From Pleurotus djamor (Eukaryota; Basidiomycota; Agaricomycetes; Agaricales; Pleurotaceae), in assembly GCA_029747585.1 (NCBI GenBank), contig JAPEVF010000320.1, positions 1 through 50,304 of the forward strand: a DNA stretch of 50,304 nucleotides, given 5' to 3'. Each line of letters starts with the position of its first letter. Position 1 is the stretch's first letter. The position numbers were made by a program, and so were the translations under genes. The notes beneath the pieces were generated by a model. That model was not told the origin of the DNA and searched no databases. It saw only the letters and a list, made by a program, of their open reading frames with translations. Positions 27,346 through 38,542 of this stretch are shown here, piece by piece.

Positions 27346-30300
27346 ATGTCCAACTACGAGAGCTTGAATTCTGGTGGCCATAGAAAGCGGGTTCGGGCGT
27401 GCGATTCATGTCGGCGCAAAAAGAGTAAGCATGACTGCAACATAGTAGAATTATTTCCTTTCGCTTTGCCTAACTCAAAGATAGTCCGATGTAGGTTTTA
27501 CCTGCGCAATTCAATGAGTCGGGAATGTTCCAATGTTTGATGAGAAAAGGCATACCGAGTGACGACATCGGCGTGCCATGTTCGAATTGCACTAGATACG
27601 GAAACTCGGGATGCACCTTCGACGACGGACCGATGACTGTTGGTTCTTCCTTGTTGCCTGTTATTCGACACATTGACCAACATTTTCGACACAGAAGCGC
27701 GTTAGGACCGATTTGAAAGAGTGAGCGCCGACATTATTGTCGGCGTGGCAGGAACTTTCTGAACTTATCTCTCATAGACACATCCGCGATATCGAAGCTC
27801 GCCTCCTAAGACTCACCCAATTATTTCGACACGTACGTGAAGTGCCTTTAAAATCGAATTATAGCGCGACTCATGCGATGATTGGTATCACTGTAGCTTC
27901 ACCCAGATCTTGACTTGGATCTTCTACTGCAACACGACGACCCCGTCCTTCTCAATGCTGACTCCACAACTCTCTCCAAATTTCTTGCTAAACCTCCTTC
28001 GGACGACACATCTCCAGAAATCAAGCCCAATGAGGAGTTCCTCTCTGCCCTTGTTCGAACACCTGTCGACCCCGTCGTTGCTGTGGAGGATCCAGAAGTC
28101 TCCGAGGTCTCGGATAACTTCAGCAAGTTATCAATGACAGCTACTGAGCGTGCGCTCTTCTTCGGAAAATCAAGCAGTGTTGGTCTGCTGTATGATGTCG
28201 CTGAGCTTCAGCGCGAGTTGAACAGATCACCTTGGAGATCGGCACCAATGTTTCACAAACGCTCCGAATTCTGGTCGCCTAGTGTGGGTCTTGCCGGTGT
28301 TTCAACAGAACCTTGGAGCGACTTACTGACTTTGATCAATATATTAGTGGTTGGAGTCAGCGAGACGGTTGGTTGCGGATGTCCATCCGGACGCCGTGCC
28401 CAAACTGTATCAATTTCCCGACGACGACGACCTAATGCCCACCTTGATTGACAACTTCTTCGAGCAATACAACACGTTCTATCCCATTCTCCACCGACCA
28501 ACTTTCGAAACCTCAGTGAAGGACAATCTTCATTTGACCCAACGAGCCTTTGGCGGAATAGTCCTCCTTGTCTGTGCCATTGGTTCACGACACTGTAATG
28601 ATCCGCGTGTTCTGTTAGATGGTGTCGATGACTCGAATCAATCTCACGGATGGAGATATTTCTCCCAAATCTCCTTCGTGTGCAACACGGTTCTGTTTAC
28701 CCCTACACTTTACGATTTGCAAACCTATTGTGTCAGTCCCCCTTCCTTCTTTTCTCGAGGAACAATTGCTGACCCTTTTACCAAAATATGCACGTAGTTA
28801 GCCCTTGAATTCATACTTGGCACAACGGAAAGCCATTCTTCCTGGCTCCTGATTGGAATTGCCATTCGTCTCGCTCAAGAAGTCGGCGTACATCGCTTCC
28901 AGAGGAAGACCAACACGCCACCCACGATCGAAGACGAACTTTGGAAGCGAGCGTTTTGGTGGGTTTGTCCTTGTGTTCAGTACAAATGGTTGATGAGGAA
29001 CGCTCGGGTCCTCTATCTAGGACACTCGTCTGCGAGGACCGCTTGGTCAGCTCGATGCTGGGGCGGACTTGTGTCATTGGTGGTGATGAGTACGCATCCC
29101 TTATATGTATCCATGTGCCCCAGCGGACTAATGTACGGACACCAATAGCTTAGACCTGGATCTTCCAACGGCTCTCGATGATGAATATATCCAGGTCGAA
29201 GCAGACGCCACAGTGGCCAGCCCAACTCGACCTTCTCTTGTAGAGAGCTTCAACTTATCCATTCGATTGATCCATATCCTTGGAACCGCCCTCAGAACCA
29301 TTGTGAGTCTCTCTGCTCCCTGTCGTTGCCCAAAACTTAGACTCCCGAGTATTGCTCGAACAAATCGAAAGTCGCGCTTGGCTTACTAGGGGAATGGCAG
29401 CAACCCATCGTCGCGCAATTGGATTCTAGCCTCAACCAGTGGCTTGAATCACTTCCGGAACACCGTAGGTTTCTTTCTACCACATGTAGAGTAGCACGCA
29501 TGAAGATGTGCTTCATCTAGTTCGCTGGGACTCCAACCGCAACGACAGTCCATTCTTCCGGCAGTCAGCATATCTACACGTTCAGTTCTCCTATGTCCAA
29601 ATTGTCACCCACAGACCGTTCCTTCGTACTTCCTCGTCCCTAGCGACAACCTCAATGGCCATTTGCGCCAATGCAGCCCGAAGATGCATACATGTCGTAG
29701 ACGTCTGCAGTCGTGTCGCTCCTTCTTTGAACCTCCCGTTGGCGATCTGTCTCAATACTCCAATTGCTTACTTACGCCAACTGGTGGTCTATATTCCCTT
29801 TAGGCTGCGAGCTTTGTCTCTGGCATTGTGTTACTGTTGAATCTATTGACCGCCAAGCGGGCTGGTCAGCCAACGACTCACGAGAAAGATCTGGCCGACA
29901 TTCGCAAGTGCATGGACCAACAGAAAATGTTTGAAGAATGGTAAGCTCAGATACACTGGTGGTACCGCTAATGCGCGAGTGACTTTGTCTCATCTTAGGA
30001 CACCCGTATCTGGTCGAATAAGGTCTTTGGATTTTTTTCTCGCGCCCTTCACTTGCTGAGAGATTGTGCACACTTTTAGAGATGTTCTGAACAACTTAAT
30101 ACCTGCCGGTGATCTCTGTCCCTCTACCGATGGCTTGCATCCTTCAGAAGGCGCACCTCCTCTCGCCTTTCCACATGCATACGAAGCGATGCTCACAGGA
30201 AGCCTATCGTCCCAGAGTTCCTCGTCAACAGCAGTGCCAATCTTCCATAGTGCCCCCCTTCCTCCTCAAGAATTTTTTGAAGCAGAGAACGAGCTCTATG

Positions 30301-30668
30301 GTCACTTGTTTGAGGATTATGCTCGTTTCTTCCCGGGTCCGGTCGTGGATGCATTATCAACTGGAATTGATGCGTTCCCTCGAGATGATACTACCTTCCC
30401 TCCCATAGCCCCCCCTTCCCATCCAGAGTTTTCTTCCTCCTTAGGTATGGATTCCGCCACACCAGGGAACCCAGAAATGCCACCTATATTAGAGTCTAGC
30501 TACGCGATGGATATCTGGATGAATACTTCATCAGGTCCTAGGTATGTTCATCACCCACCCTAACTGCCTTGGAAGTGTATGATATTCATTCATCCTAGCT
30601 TAGATGATTGGGGTCAATACTTGGCTACCCTTGAGCTTGATGGTCTACAGTCGAAACGTACTACCTAA
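27346..30668 (+). CDS. Zn2Cys6 transcription factor with Fungal_trans domain, copy A
   Basis: DNA-binding regulator, presumably nuclear; targets unknown. The zinc cluster is CDSCRRKKIRC, then nine residues, then CSNCTRYGNSGC. It is assembled from three exons, the middle one only 6 nt (27485-27490). A short coiled-coil linker follows (EHIRDIEARLLRLTQLFRH). The middle homology region includes LIDNFFEQYNTFYPILHRPT, LVCAIGSRH and RLAQEVGVHR. The C-terminus ends YAMDIWMNT-SSGP-SLDDWGQYL before TAA at 30666-30668, using an intron from 30541. One problem: the intron ending TTTAG at 29803 has no GT donor in the phase that copy B uses. The best in-phase reading is a weak GC donor at 29742, and reading through meets a stop at 29840. 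It is tandem with copy B (415 bp apart). Confidence 0.85.
27485..27490 (+). other. 6-nt microexon of copy A
   Basis: TCCGAT lies between an acceptor (AAGATAG) and a donor (GTAGGT). It is the only splicing I found that completes CDSCRRKKIRC and joins to the frame of the second Cys trio. Copy B has the same arrangement at 31217-31222. Confidence 0.65.
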
Positions 30669-31082
30669 ACTTTGTGGCGGAGCTCTAGGAAAACTTGCGC
30701 CTGCTGTAGAACGCTTGAATTGTACAGGGAACTATATGCACGAAGGGCGGTCATAGTAAGCTGATGCGTGTGTAGCGCAGCTATATCACAGCATCCGAGC
30801 TTGAGATATATTCGAAGCAGCTTAGATGAATTTCCAGGTCTTTGAAATATTCGACCTCGTGTGTAAGGTGTCATCTCTCAGCGACGACTTCGATTCCTCA
30901 GGGCCGTGCTGCGTCAAGATCCAGTACACCTCGCCTACAGTGGTATATCCGACCCTGCGTATCATCTCGTCGAAATATTGAAAGTTCACTAGCCCCTTTA
31001 CCCCTGCGGAGAAAGGATCAGGGTCGTGGTTGCCGATCAAGTGCGCGTTCCGCAGGCGGACGGCTTTAAACCACAAACCATC
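30669..31082. other. intergenic region between the tandem transcription factors
   Basis: No gene seen. By eye it does not resemble the upstream region of copy A, so the duplication either did not include the promoter or the promoters have diverged. Confidence 0.5.
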
Positions 31083-34000
31083 ATGTCCAACAGCGAAGAT
31101 CGTAGTTCTGGTGGCCAAAAAAGGCGGAATTTACAGCGAGCATGCGATTCATGCCGTCGCAGAAAGAGTGAGTGTTGTTAAATTGTCGCCTCGAGGTTTT
31201 CCTGACTCGACAATAGTACGATGTAGGTTCTGCCTTTACATTTCTTTCGATGCAGGCCCAATGTGTCAATGTGACAAGGCATACCGAGCGAGGAAAACAG
31301 CGCGTTCTGCATTGGTTGTATCAGATACGGAATCCCTGAATGTACCTTCTACGGCGGTCCATTGACCGTTGGTTCCCCCCTTCTTTGTCGAGTTATTCTA
31401 AGACATTGACGCCGACTTGAACACAGAAACGGGTTCGGAGTGATATTAAAGAGTAAGCACTGAAGTCAACCGCCTTATCGAAGAGTTTCTGTCCTAATTG
31501 CATGACAGATATATCCATCAAATTGAAGACCGCCTTCAAAGACTCACCAAATTGTTTCGACATGTACGTAAAACACCTTCCACATCGATTCATAGCGCGC
31601 GGCAGCTCATGGGATGCTCGGTATCACACATAGCTTCATCCTGACCTTGACTTGGATCTCCTCCTGCAGCATGATGACACTGTCCTTCTCAAAACAGACC
31701 CCAGCTCGCTGTCTAGGTTTAGTGCGACACCTCCCTCGGAGACCCCACCTCCAGAGATACAGCCAAAGGAGGACCTTCTCTCTGCCATGATTCGAACACC
31801 TGTAGAGCCTCTCGTCGGTATCGACGACCCCGGAGTCTCTGAAGTCGCGAAGGACTTCGAAAAGTTAGCAATTCGGACCGCCACAGAGCGCACTCTCTTC
31901 TTCGGAAAATCGAGTAGTATCAGTTTGCTACATGATGTCACCGACCTTCAGCGCGAATCGGACGGGAGACCATGGAATGCTACGCCACTGTTCCACAAGC
32001 GCCCCGAATTCTGGTCACCCAGCGTGAGTCTTCACAGTGATCTCTGCATCTCTGGAAGGGATTGGCCTATTGACTATCATTTACAGTGGCTGGAATCAGC
32101 ACGACGGTTGGTTGCAGATACAAACTTGGAAGGCGGACCCGCGCAGCCCCCCAGACTGTATCAATTCCCTGATGATGACCTGATGCCTATATTGATTGAC
32201 AACTTCTTCGAGCAGTACAACACTTTCTACCCCATCCTCCATCGACCGACTTTTTCGAAATCACTGAAAGACAATCTTCACTTGACCCATCGAGGCTTCG
32301 GCGGAATTGTCTTACTCGTCTGTGCCATCGGTTCGAGGCACTCTAACGATCCACGCGTCTTATTGGATGGCGTGGATGACTCCAACCAATCCGAAGGATG
32401 GAAATTCTTTTCCCAAGTCTCCTTCGTGCGCAACACCGTCTTGTTCACTCCAACCCTCTATGATTTACAAGCGTACTGTGTCAGTTCCACTTCCCCCTTC
32501 GTTTCTGGAGAACTAAACGCTAACAGATTCACCAATATGTCTAGTTAGCCCTCGAATTCTTGAGTGGTACGACGGAGAGCCATTCGTGCTGGTTACTTAT
32601 TGGCATTGGAATTCGACTTGCCCAGGAGATTGGCGTCCATCGTTTGCAGAGAAAGAAACACGCACAGCCAACTATCGAAGACGAACTTTGGAAACGAGTA
32701 TTCTGGTGCGTTTGCCTTCCACTTAGCAAACATGATTTGTGGAGACACGCTTTATTTAGGACGCTTGTCTGCGAGGATCGCCTGGTCAGTTCGATGCTTG
32801 GGCGGACTTGTGCCATCGGGGGTGATGAGTATGTTTCCCTAGCTTCTGTTGACTTGGGTGCACCATGGGATTGATTCTACTAGCTTAGACCTGGACCTCC
32901 CAACAGCCCTTGACGATGAATACTGCGGAGTCAACCCTTACGGTGAGGGAACGAGCAACCGATTTTCTCTTATTGAGAGTTTCAACCAATCCATCCGGTT
33001 GGAACATATCCTTGGGACCGCTCTCAGAACAATCGTGTGTCTCCTGTTTCATGACATCCCCTTGAGCTAAGGCAATCAGTAGTATTGCTCGAACAAATCG
33101 AAAGTCGCGCTTGGTCTACTGGGAGAATGGCAGCAGCCCATCGTCGCGCAGTTGGACTCCAGCCTCAACCAGTGGCTCGAAAGACTTCCGGAACATCGTG
33201 CGTTGCTCTGAAATCTCCATAAAATACATTCTATCTAATAAACTGCTTTGTCCAGTTCGCTGGGATCCTAATAGCGAAGACAGCCAGTTCTTCAGGCAGT
33301 CTGCGTATCTTCAAGTTCAGTTCTACTATGTCCAAATCGTGATCCACAGACCATTCCTTCGCACTTTGTCGTCCCTAGCAGCGACTTCAATGGCCATTTG
33401 TGCCAACGCAGCTCGAAGATGTGTCCATGTCATAGATGTCTGCAGCCGCGTTGTGCCTTCACTGAATCTTCCTTTAGCAAGTGTAAGGATCCCTTTTCTC
33501 TATCGTCTATCTATGCATTCACTGACTCACGCGTGGTTTTGCGTCTTCACTTTAGGCAGCAAGCTTTATCTCAGGGATTGTGTTGTTATTGAATTTGTTG
33601 ACTGCAAAACGGTCCGGCCAGCCAGCGAATCAGGAGAAAGTCATGGCAGATCTTCGCAAGTGTATGGAACAACAGAAGAGATTCGAAGAATGGTGAGATC
33701 GTGCCACTACGCTCCTGATATTGTTCATGCCTGAAAATGATACCCGCTGGTTACAGGTCGCCTGTCTCTGGACGTATATGGTATGTTACATAACTTTGCG
33801 CCGACGTGCTCTCTTCGCTCATCGGGGTTGGTTTGCGCGGCTTAATGTAGGGACGTGCTCAATAACTTGGTTCCTGCAGGTCGTCACCCAGAAGACACCG
33901 AATCGCCATCTCACTCTCAACCTGTGCTTTCATCTACACCTGGATACCAGGGGACGGGAGGAGAGATCTCGTCCTCGGCCCCCACATCTATGTCACCGGA

Positions 34001-34416
34001 TACACTTTCTTCTGACTGGACCACTTCGCTTGGTCAAGAATATAGCCTATTGGACACCCAGGCCTATGATCAAATGTTCGAAGCTTATTTCGACCCGTTC
34101 TTGATGCAAACGTCCTCTTCTGGGGAAAATTATGAAGGTGACGGCCTACCTTCGACGGCACCATGCCAAGCATCTCCTTTCTCAGTGGGGATGGGCTCAG
34201 GCTCAGGCTTGGAGTCGGGTTATGCTATGGATATTTGGATGAATACGCCTTCAGGTCCCAGGTACGTTTGCTGCCTCTATCCCAAGAGGCCCTAGGACAT
34301 ATCTGATGCTGCACATGAAATGTAGCCTTGACGATTGGGGTCAGTACTTATCTGGCCAACCTCGATGGTTCGCAATCAGATTGCGCTTCCTGATCTTCCC
34401 CCTGAATTACATATAG
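31083..34416 (+). CDS. Zn2Cys6 transcription factor with Fungal_trans domain, copy B
   Basis: Paralogue of copy A with the same intron layout. The zinc cluster is CDSCRRRKIRC, nine residues, then CIGCIRYGIPEC, again with a 6-nt middle exon (TACGAT, 31217-31222). The linker is EYIHQIEDRLQRLTKLFRH. The middle homology region reads LIDNFFEQYNTFYPILHRPT, LVCAIGSRH and RLAQEIGVHR. All introns I traced have usable GT-AG ends in consistent phase, including the donor AGT|GTAAGG near 33480 that is abnormal in copy A. The C-terminus ends YAMDIWMNT-PSGP-SLDDWGQYL, then a short divergent tail before TAG at 34414-34416. It is probably the better-preserved member of the pair. Targets are unknown; neither neighbour suggests a pathway. 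Confidence 0.88.
31217..31222 (+). other. 6-nt microexon of copy B
   Basis: TACGAT, flanked by CAATAG and GTAGGT, in phase 1 on both sides. It gives the Ile-Arg-Cys of the zinc cluster. Position and length match copy A. Confidence 0.65.
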
Positions 34417-34899
34417 GAGGATGGTTCATCGAGCTCGGTCCCTTGTTGACGATGGCATTGTACGAGACCGTACACACGGCACAGTGACTGTAGCCAATGC
34501 GCTACGTAGGTGAATATTCAATAGAGGGCTTCTGTGACAGGAATCATCTGCCTCCTACCGTATGAAGGAATGAATCTTCCCGAACCCTCAAGGCAAATTG
34601 AACGGTCAAGCACCGTGAATCATGAATCACCCTACGACGGGCGCGTATGCATGATTTATTTACACAGGAGGACAGGCAACGGATGAGCAGAACCCTACGG
34701 AAGCTCTAGTGCTCCCGGAACGGACGGTGTTCCCTGGTAATAACTTGATAATCTGCGGTTAACGCGCCCATATCTTGGCGGCCAAGCTTGTGATAAGGCG
34801 GCAAGCTTTGTCCTTATCTCCCACTCAGTACCACAGTAGGGCAAAGGGCGGCCTGCCTCAAGCTGCACAAGGCCCTGAGTAGAAGCAGAGGAACTAGGA
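34417..34899. other. convergent intergenic region, no gene seen
   Basis: Lies between copy B and the minus-strand NDUFB9 gene. A 96-codon minus-strand open frame (34695-34985) has no recognisable features. The NDUFB9 3' untranslated region probably lies here. Confidence 0.45.
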
Positions 34900-35644
34900 T
34901 CATGGGTACGGAATATGCCCTGTCTCTCCCACACAGAGAAGTTCGATGAAAGATTTGACATGGCACGAAATAATACATCTAGCAAAGACGAAGGGGAAAG
35001 AAGGGGAGAAAGGCAGTTCTGAGTCCACCACCTTTTGATTGTTTTGATTGTAAACGCCCTCAGTGTGCTGGTGCCGAATGATGGTCGTAGAGGGGACCCA
35101 TAGCAGGCTAAGTTGGAACGTGAGTAAGGTGTGATAAAGAAGGCAAGTTCGAGAACAAACAGGAGTGTTGCGTTCCCTGCAATGTACCAAGTTAGGTCAG
35201 AACGAGAAGGAAGTCAAGTCAGACGACCACATACCACTTAGTACCACCGGGATACAATGGAGCTACGGGGGACACAAAGTCTCAGTTCGTTGCTCTCGAG
35301 GTGAGTGGCAAGAAAAATACACTCACAAATTACTGGGTCAGGATGCTGTCTTTTGGCAAGTTCGGCCTCAGCCTTCTCTAAGATAACCGCAAGTGCTCTT
35401 GGGTCATGAACATCCCTAAAGTACCCCCAAAGGAATTTACGGCGACGATGAAACCTGCGCTGGCCGCCGAGCTGCGAGGCCCTCACCTGTTCTGCTCAAA
35501 CCTGGCACGAATCTGCATGGCCTCAGCCCGCCATAAATCCCTCCTGATGGTCCAGTCGAGAGCATTCTTTAGAGATCGTCTGTAGAGCGACTTTACGTAG
35601 AGTCTGTGCGCTGCGGAGAACGAGGAGGTGGGAGCGGAGGCCAT
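34900..35644 (-). CDS. NDUFB9: NDUFB9-type LYR protein, accessory subunit of respiratory complex I
   Basis: Accessory subunit of mitochondrial NADH:ubiquinone oxidoreductase (B22, LYR family). The start MASAPTSSFSAAHRLYVK leads to the LYR motif (SLYRRSLKNALDW) and RRDLWRAEAMQIRARFE. After the first intron come RDVHDPRALAVILEKAEAEL and HPDPVIS, then PLYPGGTKW after a second intron whose donor is GTGAGTGT. A third intron leads to ERNTP. Up to this point the family pattern is clear (about 110 residues). Beyond ERNTP the open frame runs another 80 codons of sequence unlike the family to a stop at 34900. The true end may be earlier, through a missed intron or a base error. Start and core are confident; the 3' boundary is not. 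Confidence 0.8.
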
Positions 35645-35868
35645 GGTGGAAGTAGGGAAACAAGCGTCGAACGTCCGAAATAGCCCTGAACCTTTTCGGA
35701 AGGGAAATTATTAAGCGCCTGAACGTGACTTCGGGTCAGCGTCTAACTTACTACTCAGAGACTTCTGTTCCGTGAACATTCTCCCTTGAACATTCTCCTC
35801 GTCAACCGCCTTCACGACGCTGACCAGCTCAATTCTTCCTCGTCATCGTCACGGAAATGCTGGCCATG

Positions 35869-35876
35869 TATATAAT
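35869..35876 (+). promoter_or_regulatory. TATA-like element upstream of the GH17 gene
   Basis: TATATAAT lies 18 bp before the upstream ATG at 35894 and 115 bp before the ATG at 35991. If it directs initiation at the usual distance of about 30 bp, the 35991 start would be favoured. Confidence 0.4.
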
Positions 35877-35990
35877 GATGCTTGGCAAGAATTATGACCC
35901 CCCTTAGAGGGCGACACAACCTCGACTAGCTCTGCTTCCTCGCGGCTCGCTAAATTTCAAGCTAAATCTAAACGACGAAGGACGAAAACA

Positions 35991-37456
35991 ATGCTTGCGA
36001 TAGCAGGTATCATAATATTCACCGTGATAACCTTTGGTGTAAACCATCGGAGAGCCGAGCCCCCAGCAGCCCCCATTGCAGACGAAGCTGCCAGCGGACT
36101 TGGCAGTCTCATGCCACCACCAGCAGACACGGCTGCGACGGCGGAGGCTCCTCTGAATATGACGGTCGTTGACGCGGCTCTATCTGGCTCTGGAGCGGGT
36201 GGAGGTGCTCAACATGCAATAGCCGACGCCTCAGGCGCCAGCACATCGCAACACTGTTTTCCTTCATTGGGTTTCCAAATGCCTTCCTCGGTACCCCCTT
36301 CTACGAATGGATGGTGGTGCGACGTGAACTCTGAATATGCCTTCCTGGGCTTTAGCTACGCCGTCAATTCATGTGAGTTTCTGCAAGCCATCGTTTTGCT
36401 CGCCTAAATCTCGTTATTGTAGGTCAAAGTATCTCTCAAATGAAGAAGGAATTCCGCGATATACGGAATACCTTCAATGGTAGATACATACGGGTCTATA
36501 GTGCATGCGATCGCGACGGCTTCTAGTGGGTATTTTTACGCGTCTTTCGGTTCCTGATCTGATTTGCCCAACAATCAGCAATGACCTCATCGATGCGGCT
36601 TGGGAAGCAGGCATCGGTGTATACGCCTTGATATGGGTCAGTTGACCTGCCGCCTCCCTGACATGATGACTCACCCCCTCGCTTAGTTTGGCTTTGACGG
36701 TGACAACATCTATCGCACACGACGCAATACCCTCTTCAGCATTCTTCACTCCAACCCACGCGCCCAGTTTGTCGTCAGAGCTGTTCAATTTGGATCAGAA
36801 CCCCTCTACGATTGGGTTATGACCGCGACGAACCTCGCCAACGAAGTCAACGCTGCTAAACGAAGCTTGGGTCCGCTCGGCATCCGAGTGATTGTTAGTG
36901 AAATGGCCTATGGATATCAAATACATGACGACTCCCATGCAGTCATGGATGCGCAAGATTTCGTTGCTGCCCATATGCTGCCATATTTTTCAGAGGAGGC
37001 ATCCACTGGTTTGTTAACTTCGCTTCGCGTCTGTCCTTCCTGAGCCTCATCAATTACGTTGTAACAGGGAGTCAAGCGTGGCCGATTGTGAAGAAGGACT
37101 TGGATTGGTTTACTAGCCGCGCAAACGGCAAGAAGATCATATTCAGTCAGAATGGCTGGCCATCGACGACATCCCCAGGTGTAGAGCCCAACTCCCAAGC
37201 CGCTGTTGCCGACATCCAAAATGAACGCGTAAGTTCCCTCGTTACATATAATACGCCTGCTTTATGATTAAACATCAAACCTTTCCAGGAATATGCCCAA
37301 CTACTAGATATCCGATGTCCAGACCTCAAAGCCGTCAACCCTGGAGGAGTCGGCTGGTTCTGGCATCTTTACTCGGACTCGCAAACTCCTGGATACGGGG
37401 TGTATAACACAAGAGGAACGTTGAAGTTTCCATTCAAACCGAGGACGTCTTGTTGA
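35991..37456 (+). CDS. GH17-family glucan hydrolase-like type II membrane protein
   Basis: Relative of fungal beta-1,3-glucan hydrolases and transferases that work on the cell wall. Six exons (35991-36372, 36423-36525, 36579-36636, 36687-37008, 37068-37228, 37289-37456) sum to 397 residues. A hydrophobic segment at the start (AIAGIIIFTVITFG) looks like a signal anchor. A Ser/Ala/Pro-rich stem follows, then the barrel: FLGFSYAVNSC, RYIRVYSACDRDGF, IGVYALIWFGFDG and VRAVQFGSEPLYDW (acid/base Glu present). At the nucleophile site, where family members have Glu before x-GWPS, this protein has SQNGWPS with Gln (codon 37148-37150). Open sequence upstream of 35991 looks like a basic cytosolic tail (RLAKFQAKSKRRRTKT) but is out of frame with the ATG at 35894 by one C in a C6 run. 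Confidence 0.9.
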
Positions 37457-37666
37457 GGCCATCCTGAGCCCCTTGACCAGACTTGTTTGATCGCTATTCT
37501 TCGTTTTTGTTCGTTTGCATCTCTGACTTCAATATTTTGCTGTAGCTATATCAAGTTGGTTACCTAGCCGTGTATCAATATTATCGTAAGTATGTACAAA
37601 GTATGTGTATCAATTACCACTCCATGCGCCTATCATTGGACAGCGTTTCTACATACCCTCCATTGA

Positions 37667-38542
37667 CTACGGATCGTAATCCAGCTGGATCAACGCCTCC
37701 AACGTTAGGTCATCATCGTAACGAGGGAAGGCTTCCCGAACAATATCGTTCCATACATGCTTGTGCCGGTAATCGAACCTGGAAGACATAGCCGTGTCCC
37801 AATACTCGGGCATCCACCCTGCAGTTTCCCAGTCTATCAAGCCAACGGGACGACAAGCCTCATCGATGACGATGTTATGTGGCACGATATCCCCGTGAGT
37901 CAGGCAGATACGATATTCTTTGAGAGGCCGTCCATCAACCAAACGCCGAATAGCTTCGTCTTCAATACGACGGTCCCACACAGTGCAAAAGTCCTGAGAA
38001 TGAAACTCGGCCGTGTCACGATAGGGCCCGACCAAAAATTCGCTGATCCTGTAACTCTTGAAGCGATCTCCAAGAAAACCTGACACTCGATGTGAGGGGA
38101 AATCAGGAGGAGGTGAGATGTCTTGAAGCTGTCGGACCCAGGACCCTAGAGTATTTTTGACGACAACAATCTGTTCGTCCGTCGCACCAGTGAGGTGAAA
38201 GCCTGCTCCCCATTCGAACATAAGCCTCCCGGGGATTTCGGTCATTACGAACATCCATGATAGAGATTTACCGTCCGGTCCAGGGGGGTTCAACCAAGGC
38301 TTCGGGGATTCTGGAAAGGGATCATGGCTCATATCTGGAAGACCGAAACTCGTTGTAGTTGGGATGACGTCAAAGACTGTCGGAACAGGTATCGACGTGT
38401 GCTTGCGCACGAAGTCCATCACCAACGGCTCATTTGGGGTGAGGCCAAATTTCACGTAGATTCCAAAAGGTAGACGATAGGTGCGACTAATGTCTCGTCG
38501 CCCGAACGCACGGAGTAGGCAGCAATAGGCCCATGAACGCAC
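37667..38542 (-). CDS. APH-fold (aminoglycoside phosphotransferase-like) kinase homologue, 5' end unclear
   Basis: Member of the large fungal family of small-molecule kinase-like proteins; substrate unknown. The frame shows GRRDISRTYRLPFGIYVKFG, a His/Asp catalytic loop ICLTHGDIVPHNIVID (His-Gly-Asp and Asn present) and a DFG-like IDWETAGWMPEYWD. The stop is TAG at 37667. There is no ATG in frame near the 5' side; the same frame stays open a little past 38542 (PTFRSTCWWLWLQTPHFV) up to an acceptor-like TTTTCCAG. The start probably lies in an upstream exon within 38600-38950 that I could not fix. These proteins are often 280-330 residues, so little is missing. Confidence 0.8.
   Translation of the reverse strand: MRSWAYCCLLRAFGRRDISRTYRLPFGIYVKFGLTPNEPLVMDFVRKHTSIPVPTVFDVIPTTTSFGLPDMSHDPFPESPKPWLNPPGPDGKSLSWMFVMTEIPGRLMFEWGAGFHLTGATDEQIVVVKNTLGSWVRQLQDISPPPDFPSHRVSGFLGDRFKSYRISEFLVGPYRDTAEFHSQDFCTVWDRRIEDEAIRRLVDGRPLKEYRICLTHGDIVPHNIVIDEACRPVGLIDWETAGWMPEYWDTAMSSRFDYRHKHVWNDIVREAFPRYDDDLTLEALIQLDYDP

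Noticed and set aside
34695..34985. 96-codon minus-strand frame downstream of NDUFB9
   Set aside because: No recognisable feature and overlaps the probable 3' untranslated region.
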